Part shown: piece by piece, positions 55,311-63,694 of the stretch
How the letters are laid out: each line of letters opens with the position of its first letter
Numbering within the stretch: position 1 is the first letter of the stretch
From: Roseovarius sp. W115
Lineage (GTDB): Bacteria; Pseudomonadota; Alphaproteobacteria; Rhodobacterales; Rhodobacteraceae
Direction of reading: 5' to 3'
Length of the DNA stretch: 64,000 nucleotides
NCBI RefSeq assembly: GCF_032842945.2
Contig: NZ_CP146606.1
Coordinates: forward strand, 2,546,501-2,610,500
Program-made: the position numbers and the translations under genes
Notes under the pieces: model-generated
Database searches by the model: none
The model's input: the letters and a program-made list of their open reading frames with translations, nothing else
Told to the model about the DNA's origin: nothing

Positions 55311-56311
55311 CCCAGAACGTCCGCAACCATGCGGCTTACACGGGTCACAGACCCGGCCTCATCCAGTGGATCGCGCCGCAATCGGTGCGCCAGAGCCAGC
55401 GGCGCCACTTTGCTCAGGTGGTCGCGCGTGATCGTGGGCGCGCCTTCATAAGCGGCCAAGGCCCGCGCGGCGCGCAGCAGCGTCAGTTCCCCACGCAGAC
55501 CATCCGTGCCAAGCGCAAGGCTGAGCGCGGCGCAGTCTTTGAGGATTGCATCGCTGCTTTCCGTGTCGCGCAGCCTGTCCCGCGCGGTCAGGATCGCCTT
55601 GCGGATCTTGCCGTCCTGGCGTTTCCACTTGGTCATGAACCGGTCCGTATCGGTTTCAAACGCGTCTCGGCGGCGGATCACCTCGATCCGTTCGTCAATG
55701 TCGGTGGGTGACATGACTTCGACAGAAAGACCAAAGCGATCAAGCAGTTGCGGGCGCAGCTCGCCCTCCTCGGGGTTGCCGGAGCCAACGAGCACAAAGC
55801 GGGCGGCGTGCCGGATCGAGAGACCTTCGCGCTCGACCGCGTTGACACCTGATTGCGCCACGTCGAGCAACAGATCAACGATGTGATCCTCAAGCAGGTT
55901 CACCTCGTCAATATAGAGATACCCCCGATTGGCGCGGGCCAGAAGGCCCGGTTCAAAGCTCTTTTCGCCTTGGGTCAAAGCGCGTTCAATATCGAGCGCG
56001 CCGGTCACGCGGTCCTCTGTGACGCCAAGGGGCAGGTCCACCACCGGGGTAGGGCGTTTGACGATTTTCTTCGAGCGCACCTCCGCCCAGTCGGGGCAAT
56101 CCTCAGGACGCGCCGCGTTCACCGGGCAGCCCTCAACCACCTCGATGGGTGGCAGGAGTGCGGCCAGCGCGCGCACGGCGGTGGATTTGCCCGTGCCCCG
56201 GTCGCCAAAAACCAGAACACCGCCCAATCCGGGGTCAATCGCGGTCAGAATAAGCGCCTGCTTCATCGTGTCCTGACCGACGATGGCAGAAAAAGGGAAG
56301 GCCAAAGTCAT
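55307..56311 (-). CDS. bchI: Magnesium chelatase ATPase subunit I
   Basis: A 334-residue AAA+ ATPase. Walker A GDRGTGKSTAVRAL (residues about 32-45), Walker B YIDEVNLLEDHIV, sensor/arginine-finger regions and GSGNPEEGELRPQLLDRFGL are all diagnostic. It powers magnesium insertion, the first step from the haem branch to bacteriochlorophyll. Coupled upstream to crtA and downstream to bchD by 4-base overlaps. Confidence 0.97.
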   Translation of the reverse strand: MTLAFPFSAIVGQDTMKQALILTAIDPGLGGVLVFGDRGTGKSTAVRALAALLPPIEVVEGCPVNAARPEDCPDWAEVRSKKIVKRPTPVVDLPLGVTEDRVTGALDIERALTQGEKSFEPGLLARANRGYLYIDEVNLLEDHIVDLLLDVAQSGVNAVEREGLSIRHAARFVLVGSGNPEEGELRPQLLDRFGLSVEVMSPTDIDERIEVIRRRDAFETDTDRFMTKWKRQDGKIRKAILTARDRLRDTESSDAILKDCAALSLALGTDGLRGELTLLRAARALAAYEGAPTITRDHLSKVAPLALAHRLRRDPLDEAGSVTRVSRMVADVLG

Positions 56312-57030
56312 GCTGCATGCCTCAGATGTTCAAGGGGGTCGCGCCCGTGCCATGTGCCACGGCTGTCGAGGATGCGAAACCGCGCATAAAGCTCTTCGCG
56401 GAACCAGTTTCCATCGCGCACGGCCTTGATCGCGCGGGCGTGCGGGCCGTCCTTGCGGGCGAAATTGGCCATGACATGCGTGTCTGGCCAGACCGAAAAA
56501 GTAATCTGGTGCAAAAGAGGAATCTCGCCGATGCCGATCTTGAAGGCGACATTGGGGTCTTGTCCGATCACAGAGCTGATGTCCGGAACACGACGCCAGA
56601 AACTCAACGCGGCCAGCGGGCTGATCGTCGCGCGCGTAAGGGCGGCAATCGGACCGGTGTCTGATACCGGGTTGCTGTCAAAAGGCGCCGCACCGGACCA
56701 GATTCCGCGTGCGGACAGAGTGCTCATGAACAGCGTATAGTTTTCCTCAGATTTAGCTTGATAGCGTTTGAATATATATTCAGAATCAGTACGTTCCTGG
56801 GCGACCTTCAAGTTTGGCCATGTGGCGAGGATGGCATAGACCCCGGTATTTGGAATAGGTGTGAACCCTTCGCCGGTGCCCGAGCCGCAGAGTTTCCAAA
56901 AGCCAATATCCGGCACGCGGCGCAGGCTTGGCCGCGCCAGACCCATCATGGCAAAGGCCCAGAGCCGCGCGGCACCGCGCGGGAAGCGGAAAAAGCTGAG
57001 GCTTACGGTTTGGATCGCACTATTCCTCAA
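56308..57030 (-). CDS. crtA: Spheroidene monooxygenase
   Basis: A 240-residue CrtA, which adds a keto group to spheroidene to make spheroidenone when oxygen is present. Conserved parts are VSLSFFRF at the N-terminus, the FFKLCGSGTGEGF-like FWKLCGSGTGEGF, and ARKDGPHARAIKAVRDGNWFREELYARFRI near the C-terminus. The start is probably TTG at 57030 with GAAGGG five bases upstream; no better in-frame codon is close. It heads the crtA-bchI-bchD-bchO operon, divergent from crtI with one PpsR-type site between them. Confidence 0.93.
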   Translation of the reverse strand: MRNSAIQTVSLSFFRFPRGAARLWAFAMMGLARPSLRRVPDIGFWKLCGSGTGEGFTPIPNTGVYAILATWPNLKVAQERTDSEYIFKRYQAKSEENYTLFMSTLSARGIWSGAAPFDSNPVSDTGPIAALTRATISPLAALSFWRRVPDISSVIGQDPNVAFKIGIGEIPLLHQITFSVWPDTHVMANFARKDGPHARAIKAVRDGNWFREELYARFRILDSRGTWHGRDPLEHLRHAA

Positions 57031-57088
57031 AGCGTGCCCTTCGATTGGGCGCCGTTGGTTTCTAGATAAAAGAGCGGGAATGCAAGAT

Positions 57089-57106
57089 TGTCAATTTAGA
57101 TTGACA
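57089..57106. promoter_or_regulatory. PpsR/CrtJ-type operator between crtA and crtI
   Basis: TGT-N12-ACA with symmetric inner bases (TGTCAA...TTGACA), in the 92-base divergent region of crtA and crtI. It sits 17 bases before the crtI ATG and could block promoters in both directions. TGT-N12-ACA is the established recognition sequence of the redox/light-sensing repressor PpsR/CrtJ of purple bacteria; binding here is inferred. Confidence 0.85.
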
Positions 57107-57122
57107 CATGTAGGGTTTGAAT

Positions 57123-58676
57123 ATGTTGACACGTATAGACCCGACCCTTCAGCAGGCCGTCGAACGCGCCACCGCGCCACATGCGGTTGTGATCGGGGCG
57201 GGGTTGGGCGGATTGGCGTCGGCGATGCGGCTTGGGGCCAAGGGGTATCGCGTGACGGTTCTAGACCGGCTGGAAGGGCCGGGCGGACGTGGTTCGGCGA
57301 TTTGGCAGAACGGGCATCGCTTTGATCTGGGGCCGACGATCGTGACCGTACCGCAGGTGTTTCGCGACCTCTGGGCGGCCTGTGGGCGGGATTTCGAGGC
57401 TGAGGTGGATCTGCGACCGCTTGATCCGTTTTATGAGATTCGCTGGCCCGATGGCAGTCACTTCACCGCGCGGCAGGATACCGATGCCATGCGTGCCGAG
57501 GTGGCCCGGCTGAGCCCGCCTGACGCCAAGGGTTATGACAGGTTCCTGAAAGACAGCGAGGCGCGCTATCTCTTCGGGTTCGAAGACCTTGGTCGGCGCT
57601 CAATGCACAAGCTTTGGGACCTGATCAAGGTGCTGCCGACCTTTGGGATGCTGCGCGCGGACCGGTCGGTCTATGGCCATGCTGCCAAGCGGTTTCGTGA
57701 TGAGCGGTTGCGCATGGCGTTTTCGTTCCATCCGCTGTTCATCGGGGGCGATCCGTTCCGCGTCACCTCAATGTATATCCTCGTCAGCCATCTCGAAAAA
57801 GAGTTCGGCGTGCACTACGCCATGGGCGGGGTCGAGGCGATTGCCAAGGCGATGTCCGATGTGGTGCAAGAGCAGGGGGGCCTTGTGCGCCACAAGGCGG
57901 AAGTGGATGAAATCCTTGTTAAATCCAACCGTGCTGCTGGCGTGCGTCTCACCGGTGGAGAGGTGGTCGCTGCTGATGTTGTCGTTTCAAACGCGGATGC
58001 CGGGCACACTTATTCGCATCTGATGCGCAATGTGTCGCGCCGCCGCTGGACCGCGCCACGGTTGAAGAAATCGCGATGGTCCATGGGGCTTTTCGTCTGG
58101 TATTTCGGCACCAAGGGCACGCGCGGCGACTGGGCGGATGTGGGCCATCATACAATCCTCAATGGACCACGTTACAAGGGGCTGGTGGATGACATCTTTA
58201 TCAAGGGGCATCTGGCCGAGGACATGAGCCTTTATGTGCATCGGCCCACGGTGACAGACCCCACAGCCGCGCCTGATGGCGATGACACGTTCTACGCGCT
58301 GAGCCCGGTGCCGCATTTGGGGCATGACAATGACGTGGATTGGTCGCAGATGGCCGAGTCCTATCGTGAGAAAGTTCAGGCCGTGCTCGAAGATCAGCTT
58401 TTGCCGGGGCTGGGGGGCAAGATCACAGCCTCCGAAGTGTTTACGCCCGAGACGTTCCGAGATCGCTATCTCAGCCCCTTTGGAACTGGATTTTCCCTTG
58501 AGCCGCGCATTTTCCAAAGTGCCTGGTTCCGGCCGCACAATGTCAGTGAAGAGCTTGAAGGACTGTATTTGACCGGGGCAGGAACGCATCCGGGCGCCGG
58601 GTTGCCGGGGGTGGTGTCCAGTGCTGAAGTGCTGGGTCAGCTTGTTCCGGACGCCGCAGAGGTCAAAGCGCGATGA
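57123..58676 (+). CDS. crtI: Phytoene desaturase
   Basis: A 517-residue FAD-dependent desaturase. N-terminal dinucleotide motif VVIGAGLGGLASAMRL; C-terminal family signature GLYLTGAGTHPGAGLPGVV. In this pathway the enzyme makes neurosporene from phytoene in three steps. ATG 57123 with GTAGGG seven bases upstream is used rather than a TTG two codons before. Overlaps crtB by four bases. Confidence 0.95.
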   Translation: MLTRIDPTLQQAVERATAPHAVVIGAGLGGLASAMRLGAKGYRVTVLDRLEGPGGRGSAIWQNGHRFDLGPTIVTVPQVFRDLWAACGRDFEAEVDLRPLDPFYEIRWPDGSHFTARQDTDAMRAEVARLSPPDAKGYDRFLKDSEARYLFGFEDLGRRSMHKLWDLIKVLPTFGMLRADRSVYGHAAKRFRDERLRMAFSFHPLFIGGDPFRVTSMYILVSHLEKEFGVHYAMGGVEAIAKAMSDVVQEQGGLVRHKAEVDEILVKSNRAAGVRLTGGEVVAADVVVSNADAGHTYSHLMRNVSRRRWTAPRLKKSRWSMGLFVWYFGTKGTRGDWADVGHHTILNGPRYKGLVDDIFIKGHLAEDMSLYVHRPTVTDPTAAPDGDDTFYALSPVPHLGHDNDVDWSQMAESYREKVQAVLEDQLLPGLGGKITASEVFTPETFRDRYLSPFGTGFSLEPRIFQSAWFRPHNVSEELEGLYLTGAGTHPGAGLPGVVSSAEVLGQLVPDAAEVKAR

Positions 58677-59719
58677 TGCAGCCAAAGGATATGGCGCATT
58701 GCGCAGAGGCCATTCGCGATGGCTCGCGCTCATTTCATGCCGCCTCCAAACTGTTGCCGCGCAAGGTGCGGGATCCGGCCTTGGCGCTTTATGCGTTTTG
58801 TCGTCTGGCCGATGATGCGGTGGATTTGCACGCCGAGAAGGCCGATGCGGTTCTGCGCCTGCATGAGAGGCTGGATCTGGCCTATCGCGGCACGCCGCGT
58901 GATGCGCCTGCGGATCGGGCTTTTGCGGCAATGATCGAGACCTTCGATATGCCGCGCGAATTGCCTGAGGCTTTGCTGGAGGGGCTCGCCTGGGACGCGA
59001 TGGAACGGCGCTATGCGACTTTGTCAGATTTGCGCGCCTATTCCGCACGGGTCGCTTCGGCAGTCGGCGCGATGATGTGTGTGCTGATGCGGGTGCGCGA
59101 CGCCGATGCTCTGGCGCGGGCCTGCGATCTGGGGGTTGCGATGCAGCTGACCAATATTGCCCGCGATGTGGGTGAAGACGCCCGCGAAGGGCGGCTTTAC
59201 CTGCCAACCGATTGGCTGATTGATGAAGGGCTGGACGTTGAGGGTTTTCTGGAGAAACCAGAAATGACCATGGCCTTGCGCCGGGTCATCAAGCGGCTCT
59301 TGCGCGAGGCTGATGCGCTTTATGTGCGCTCCGAGGCTGGGGTTTCGGCGCTTCCGCTGTCTTCGCGTCCGGGGATTTTTGCGGCGCGCTACATCTATGC
59401 CGGGATTGGTGGGCAATTGCGGCGGCTCGATATGGACTCAATTGCGCACCGGGCTAGGACAACCGGCGCGCAAAAGATCGGTTGGCTGATGCTATCTCTG
59501 GGTCGTGCGGCGGGCACGCTTGTGATGCCGCGCTCATCGGTCATTCACGCACGACCTTTGCCGGAAACGGCTTACCTTGTAGAGGCGGCCTCTGATCTTG
59601 GCCACCGTGCACCGGATTGGAGTGACGCGCTTTATTCAACAATGGCGACCTTGCGGGCGCGCGACGTCACGCAAGCCACCCAAAGACAGGCGCGACCACG
59701 CGCCACCAGCGCCGCATGA
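58673..59719 (+). CDS. crtB: Phytoene synthase
   Basis: A 348-residue squalene/phytoene synthase type enzyme that joins two geranylgeranyl diphosphates. Both acidic motifs are present: RLADDAVDLHAEKAD (first DxxxD, about 42-56) and NIARDVGEDAREG (second). ATG ATG at 58673 overlaps the crtI stop. Its stop overlaps the tspO start by four bases. Confidence 0.95.
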   Translation: MMQPKDMAHCAEAIRDGSRSFHAASKLLPRKVRDPALALYAFCRLADDAVDLHAEKADAVLRLHERLDLAYRGTPRDAPADRAFAAMIETFDMPRELPEALLEGLAWDAMERRYATLSDLRAYSARVASAVGAMMCVLMRVRDADALARACDLGVAMQLTNIARDVGEDAREGRLYLPTDWLIDEGLDVEGFLEKPEMTMALRRVIKRLLREADALYVRSEAGVSALPLSSRPGIFAARYIYAGIGGQLRRLDMDSIAHRARTTGAQKIGWLMLSLGRAAGTLVMPRSSVIHARPLPETAYLVEAASDLGHRAPDWSDALYSTMATLRARDVTQATQRQARPRATSAA

Positions 59720-60183
59720 GCTGGCTTGTCTTCGGCATATTCCTCGTGGCCTGCCTGTCGGCAGGGGCCACGGGCGGGCTTTTTCCGCCGGGCAAGTGGT
59801 ACGAAGCGCTGAGTAAACCCGCGTGGACGCCCCCCAACTGGGTCTTTCCCGTGGCCTGGACAACGCTTTACCTTTGTATGGCAGCGGCAGGCGCGCGGGC
59901 TGCGGTGCGACCTGACAATAGCGTGGCTATGGCGCTATGGGCGTTGCAGATCGCGCTCAATGGGTTGTGGACACCAGTGTTTTTTGGACTGCAGCGGATC
60001 AAGCTGGGGCTGGTTGTGCTGATCGGGCTTTGGCTGTCAGTGTTCTTTGGGATGATTGCGCTCTGGCAGGTGGACTGGGTCGCGGGGCTTTTATTTGTGC
60101 CTTATCTGGCCTGGGTGTCGACGGCGGGGGCGCTTAACTACTCTGTGATGCGACTGAACCCCGAGGCGGCCAAGGCGGGGTAG
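59716..60183 (+). CDS. tspO: Tryptophan-rich sensory protein TspO/CrtK
   Basis: A 155-residue membrane protein with five predicted helices and many Trp residues. PAWTPPNWVFPVAWTTLY and NGLWTPVFFGL are TspO/MBR signatures. In photosynthetic relatives it modulates tetrapyrrole-dependent gene control at the outer membrane. Last gene of crtI-crtB-tspO, followed by two tandem palindromes. Confidence 0.95.
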   Translation: MSWLVFGIFLVACLSAGATGGLFPPGKWYEALSKPAWTPPNWVFPVAWTTLYLCMAAAGARAAVRPDNSVAMALWALQIALNGLWTPVFFGLQRIKLGLVVLIGLWLSVFFGMIALWQVDWVAGLLFVPYLAWVSTAGALNYSVMRLNPEAAKAG

Positions 60184-60184
60184 A

Positions 60185-60230
60185 GACTGGAATTTTGCAA
60201 AATTCCAGTCTGGAAAATTGCAATTTTCCA
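60185..60230. repeat. Two adjacent perfect palindromes between tspO and crtC
   Basis: 60185-60210 is a perfect 26-base palindrome (GACTGGAATTTTG and its complement) and 60211-60230 a perfect 20-base palindrome (TGGAAAATTG and its complement), touching end to end. Both share TGGAA..TTGCAA..TTCCA, with the variable TT/AA pairs swapped. They lie between convergent genes, so may act as a bidirectional terminator, but no U-run follows. Confidence 0.7.
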
Positions 60231-60293
60231 TCATCTTTAAAGGGCCTCACTGGCGTCAAAGAAGCCAGAGAACGAGTCGAGACCAGGGCTTGA

Positions 60294-61234
60294 TTAGAGG
60301 CCAAATGTCCAGCCAGAGCGGCGCGGCACGCGCAGGGCGAGCATCGGCTTCAGGAGTGGCGAGCGAAAGCGTTTGAGATCAAGCGCTTCATGCACGCCTA
60401 CGGTGTCTTCTCCCTCGATCACTGTGCGCACAGCGGCGCGATTGTAAAACGGGGCATCCAGCATCGGCATCACTTGCGTCGGTTGGTGCCCAGGATCTGC
60501 CCGGGCTTCGCGGTAGAGCGCCCAGAGGCTGCGTTTCATGCGCGCCTTGGGTGGGGGCGTGACGACCTCTGCGCGGCCCTCGCCATCAAAGCGGATGCCC
60601 ATGCCCAACTCGGAACCGTCAAGCCGGGTGGCGTCATAAAAACATGTGCTGCCATCTCCCGTGGGAAAGCGCCCCCAGGTCCAGAAGGTGAAGTCCTGTT
60701 CCAGCGCGCGGGTGCCGAAATTAGCGTCGAAATAGCCGTGCCCGTCCCATTGCCAGCCCTCCTTTTCCAGATCGACCTCGATCTTGGCAGTCGGTGCGAA
60801 GGGGCGCCAGATATGCGCGCCATCCTCGGTGAGCGGCAGTTCCACTTGGCTGAGCGCGCTGGGCGTGACTGTCACGCGCCCGCGCACGCGGCTGACCAGA
60901 GGCGGAGAGCTGATTTCGTTAATCTCAATAATGAGTTGTCCGTCGCGCCACTGCAGCGAAGAGGGGCCAACGGTAAAGCTGTCTTCGGTCTGGCGCAGGG
61001 CGCTTTGCCCCCGGTCGGTCATGGTGAATCGCCCGCCGGGACCATAGGTGGCCACATTAATGCAGACGTGGTTTTCCGGGTTGCGGCGGCCTGACCAGGC
61101 GTACCAGGGCGAAAAAACCGACCCTATGAACGCGATGATGGAGATGGCGCGTCCGCCGCCATCCTTGATCCCGTCGATATACCACCACGCGTAGCCATTG
61201 GGCGGGACGGCGAGGTTGAAATTCGGTCGCTCAA
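60294..61234 (-). CDS. crtC: Hydroxyneurosporene synthase (carotenoid 1,2-hydratase), start unresolved
   Basis: CrtC hydrates the psi end of neurosporene in the spheroidene pathway. Conserved parts are RPNFNLAVPPNGYAWWY, SVFSPWYAWSGRRNP, CINVATYGPGGRFTMTDRG, EISSPPLVSRVRG and ALDLKRFRSPLLKPMLALRVPRR. The reading frame is open to 61514, but between the crtD end and the conserved N-terminus there is no ATG, GTG or TTG in frame. The nearest start-like codon (TTG at 61234-61232) is one base out. One inserted base near 61226 would join the frames, giving the start coordinate used here. crtD and crtC overlap in sequence. The tspO side is convergent. Confidence 0.85.
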
Positions 61235-62713
61235 GATCGCCGCGGCCGCGTGCCGGGCGGAGAGGGTGGCCATCGGGACGCCCGCCCCCGGATGGGTCCC
61301 GCCCCCCACCAAGTAGAGCCCTGCGACCGGGGTCCGTGCTGTCGGCCTTTGAAAGGCCGCCATTGTTCCATGCGGGCTCTGCCCGTAGAGGGATCCGTCC
61401 GAGGCGGGAAACAGCCGGTCGAAGCCCGAAGGCGTCGTCAGCGCCGCGCGTCCCGGTGTCGGACTGAAGTTCAGCCCGAAACGGTCCAGCGTGCGGAAGG
61501 TGCGTGTCTGACATCTGGTGAACTCCTCTTGCGCAGGCCAGCCGCCCATGGGCGGGGCATTCGCGATGATCTCAAATCGTTCCAGTTCGGGTCGGGCCTC
61601 TGGCAGACCGCGATCCTGGGCGCAGACGTAGAGTGTGGGGTCGGCCACGCGCTCGCCGCGCAGAAGGGCCTCGAATTCCGGCTTGGGTTCGGCGCGGAAA
61701 AAGACATTGTGATGCGCCAGATCGAGGCCCTGCGGTGTGGCGGCAAAGGCCCAGACCTCGGCGGAGAGGCTGCGCTGAGCGTGCTTGGTTTGCGGTGCAA
61801 CATGCGCCACGTCTGATCCGAGCGCGCCTGTGGTCAGCGCCTTGGGGTCGCCGTTGAAGAGAACGCAGTCGGCGGTCACAACGCTTTTGTCGCGCAGCTG
61901 GATGCTGCGCACCGCGCCTTTCTGAGTCTCTATGTGTTCGACATGGGCGTCAAAACAGAACTCAGCGCCGCGCGCTTTGGCCAGGTTCATGAGGGCCAGC
62001 GCCAGCTGATGCATGCCCCCCTTGGCCACCCAAACGCCTGCAGCTTCGGCTTGCCAGATCAGCGACAGAAGCGCGGGGGACTGATAAGGCGAGCCGCCAA
62101 CATAGGTAGCGTAGCGGCCAAAAAGTTGTGCCAGACGGGCGTCGTCAAAACTGCTGTCCAGTAGACCCGCGAGGGTTTTGTGCGGAGCCATCTTGGGGAT
62201 GAGACGCGGGTGCATCAACACATGTGTCGCAAGCTTGGGCAGGCTGGGTGTCGCGGCTTGCATCATTGGCCCATCAAAGCCGTCAAAAAGTTCGCGCGCG
62301 CGTGCGCAGAAGCGGCGGAACTGGGTTTGGGCTTTGGCTCCGGCAAAATCTGCAATGGCCTGCGCGCTGGCGTCTTCGCTGTCAAAAAGGTCAAGCTGAC
62401 TGCCATCAGGCCAGAAATGGCGCGCAACCAGCGGCTGCCGGATCAGGGTTACGTGATCCTCAAGGCGTTCGCCCATGCTGGCAAACAGCTCTTCGAAAAC
62501 AGGGCGCATGGTCAACACAGTGGGCCCTGTGTCCACGGGGCCGGCGGGTGAGGGCAGGGTACGCAGTTTGCCCCCCGCGTGGCTGTGGCGTTCAAATACC
62601 GTCACATCGAGACCCGCATGGGCCAGCCGCGCAGCCGCCGCAAGCCCGCCGATCCCGGCGCCGATCACGGCAACCCGGCGCGATCCTTGGGCAGAGGTGC
62701 GCTGTTCCATCAT
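61124..62713 (-). CDS. crtD: Methoxyneurosporene dehydrogenase
   Basis: A 529-residue CrtI-type desaturase. N-terminal motif VAVIGAGIGGLAAAARL; C-terminal signature GLYLVGGGTHPGAGVPMATLSARHAA. It introduces the 3,4 double bond of the spheroidene pathway. The start is one of two adjacent ATG codons (62713/62710). After ILSDR (near 490) about 35 residues follow that are the crtC sequence read in another frame, so the natural C-terminus is probably near 61230 and this extension reflects the same frame problem as crtC. Divergent from crtE, sharing two PpsR-type sites. Confidence 0.9.
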   Translation of the reverse strand: MMEQRTSAQGSRRVAVIGAGIGGLAAAARLAHAGLDVTVFERHSHAGGKLRTLPSPAGPVDTGPTVLTMRPVFEELFASMGERLEDHVTLIRQPLVARHFWPDGSQLDLFDSEDASAQAIADFAGAKAQTQFRRFCARARELFDGFDGPMMQAATPSLPKLATHVLMHPRLIPKMAPHKTLAGLLDSSFDDARLAQLFGRYATYVGGSPYQSPALLSLIWQAEAAGVWVAKGGMHQLALALMNLAKARGAEFCFDAHVEHIETQKGAVRSIQLRDKSVVTADCVLFNGDPKALTTGALGSDVAHVAPQTKHAQRSLSAEVWAFAATPQGLDLAHHNVFFRAEPKPEFEALLRGERVADPTLYVCAQDRGLPEARPELERFEIIANAPPMGGWPAQEEFTRCQTRTFRTLDRFGLNFSPTPGRAALTTPSGFDRLFPASDGSLYGQSPHGTMAAFQRPTARTPVAGLYLVGGGTHPGAGVPMATLSARHAAAAILSDRISTSPSRPMATRGGISTGSRMAADAPSPSSRS

Positions 62714-62742
62714 GGAGGTATTGTTGACTCGACGGATCAATG

Positions 62743-62760
62743 TGTCCAGTATAGTTTACA
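62743..62760. promoter_or_regulatory. PpsR/CrtJ-type operator 1 between crtD and crtE
   Basis: TGT-N12-ACA (TGTCCAGTAT...ACA) in the 105-base divergent region of crtD and crtE. It lies seven bases from a second copy; such paired sites are typical for cooperative PpsR binding. Confidence 0.85.
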
Positions 62761-62767
62761 CATTGCT

Positions 62768-62785
62768 TGTCATGATTGTATGACA
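62768..62785. promoter_or_regulatory. PpsR/CrtJ-type operator 2 between crtD and crtE
   Basis: Second TGT-N12-ACA (TGTCAT...ATGACA, outer six bases symmetric), seven bases after the first, and 33 bases before the crtE ATG. Confidence 0.85.
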
Positions 62786-62818
62786 GATCCGCTTTTGACC
62801 CCTGGCTAGGAGCCTGAA

Positions 62819-63688
62819 ATGCCGCTGTCTCACCGCATAAACTCTGCCGTTTTGAACGCGTTGGAGATCGCGCAGGCCGCGCCTGCTCCCGGCAAGCTGG
62901 CCGAGGCGCTCAGCTATGCCACCACACCAGGTGGCGCGCGCATCCGGCCCACAATCCTGCTCTCGGTGGCCAAGGCCTGTGGCGATGATCAGCCTATGCT
63001 CACCGATGCAGCCGCCGCAGCACTGGAGCTGATCCATTGCGCCTCACTGGTGCATGATGATCTGCCGTGTTTTGACGATGCCGCGCTCAGGCGGGGCAAA
63101 CCTTCGGTCCATCTGGCCTATTCCGAGCCACTGGCGGTGCTGACGGGTGACAGCCTGATCATTCTGGCCTTTGAGGTTCTGGCGCGCGCTGCACACCATG
63201 ACGAGGGCAGGGCGGCCAAACTGGTGCTGTCCCTGGCGCAGCGCACCGGTATGCCGGGCGGCATATGTGCTGGGCAAGGTTGGGAAAGTGAGGCTGAGGT
63301 TGACCTGACAGCCTATCACCGGTCCAAAACCGCCGCGCTCTTTATCGCCGCTACTGAAATGGGCGCGATTGCCGCGGGCCATGATGCCGAATCTTGGCAT
63401 GACCTTGGGGCTTTGATCGGTGAGGCGTTCCAGGTGGCGGATGATCTGCGCGACGCGGTTCTTGATGAGGATAGCCTTGGCAAACCGGTTGGGCAGGACG
63501 ACCTTCATGGGCGACCCAATGCGGTGGCCACATACGGGGTTGATGGGGCGGTGTCGCGGCTCAAGGATATTCTGGCCGGGGCGATTGCCTCGATCCCATC
63601 CTGCCCCGGAGAGGCGCAGCTGGCCGAGATGGTGCGGCTTCAGGCGCAGGCGATCATGCCGAAAATGCCTGCCAAATACCGGACATAG
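62819..63688 (+). CDS. crtE: Geranylgeranyl diphosphate synthase
   Basis: A 289-residue trans-isoprenyl diphosphate synthase supplying geranylgeranyl diphosphate for carotenoids and the bacteriochlorophyll tail. The first Asp-rich motif is VHDDLPCFDDAALRRGKPSVH, the second QVADDLRDAVLDEDSLGKPVGQD. AGGAG six bases before the ATG. crtF starts seven bases after its stop. Confidence 0.95.
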   Translation: MPLSHRINSAVLNALEIAQAAPAPGKLAEALSYATTPGGARIRPTILLSVAKACGDDQPMLTDAAAAALELIHCASLVHDDLPCFDDAALRRGKPSVHLAYSEPLAVLTGDSLIILAFEVLARAAHHDEGRAAKLVLSLAQRTGMPGGICAGQGWESEAEVDLTAYHRSKTAALFIAATEMGAIAAGHDAESWHDLGALIGEAFQVADDLRDAVLDEDSLGKPVGQDDLHGRPNAVATYGVDGAVSRLKDILAGAIASIPSCPGEAQLAEMVRLQAQAIMPKMPAKYRT

Positions 63689-63694
63689 CCACCC

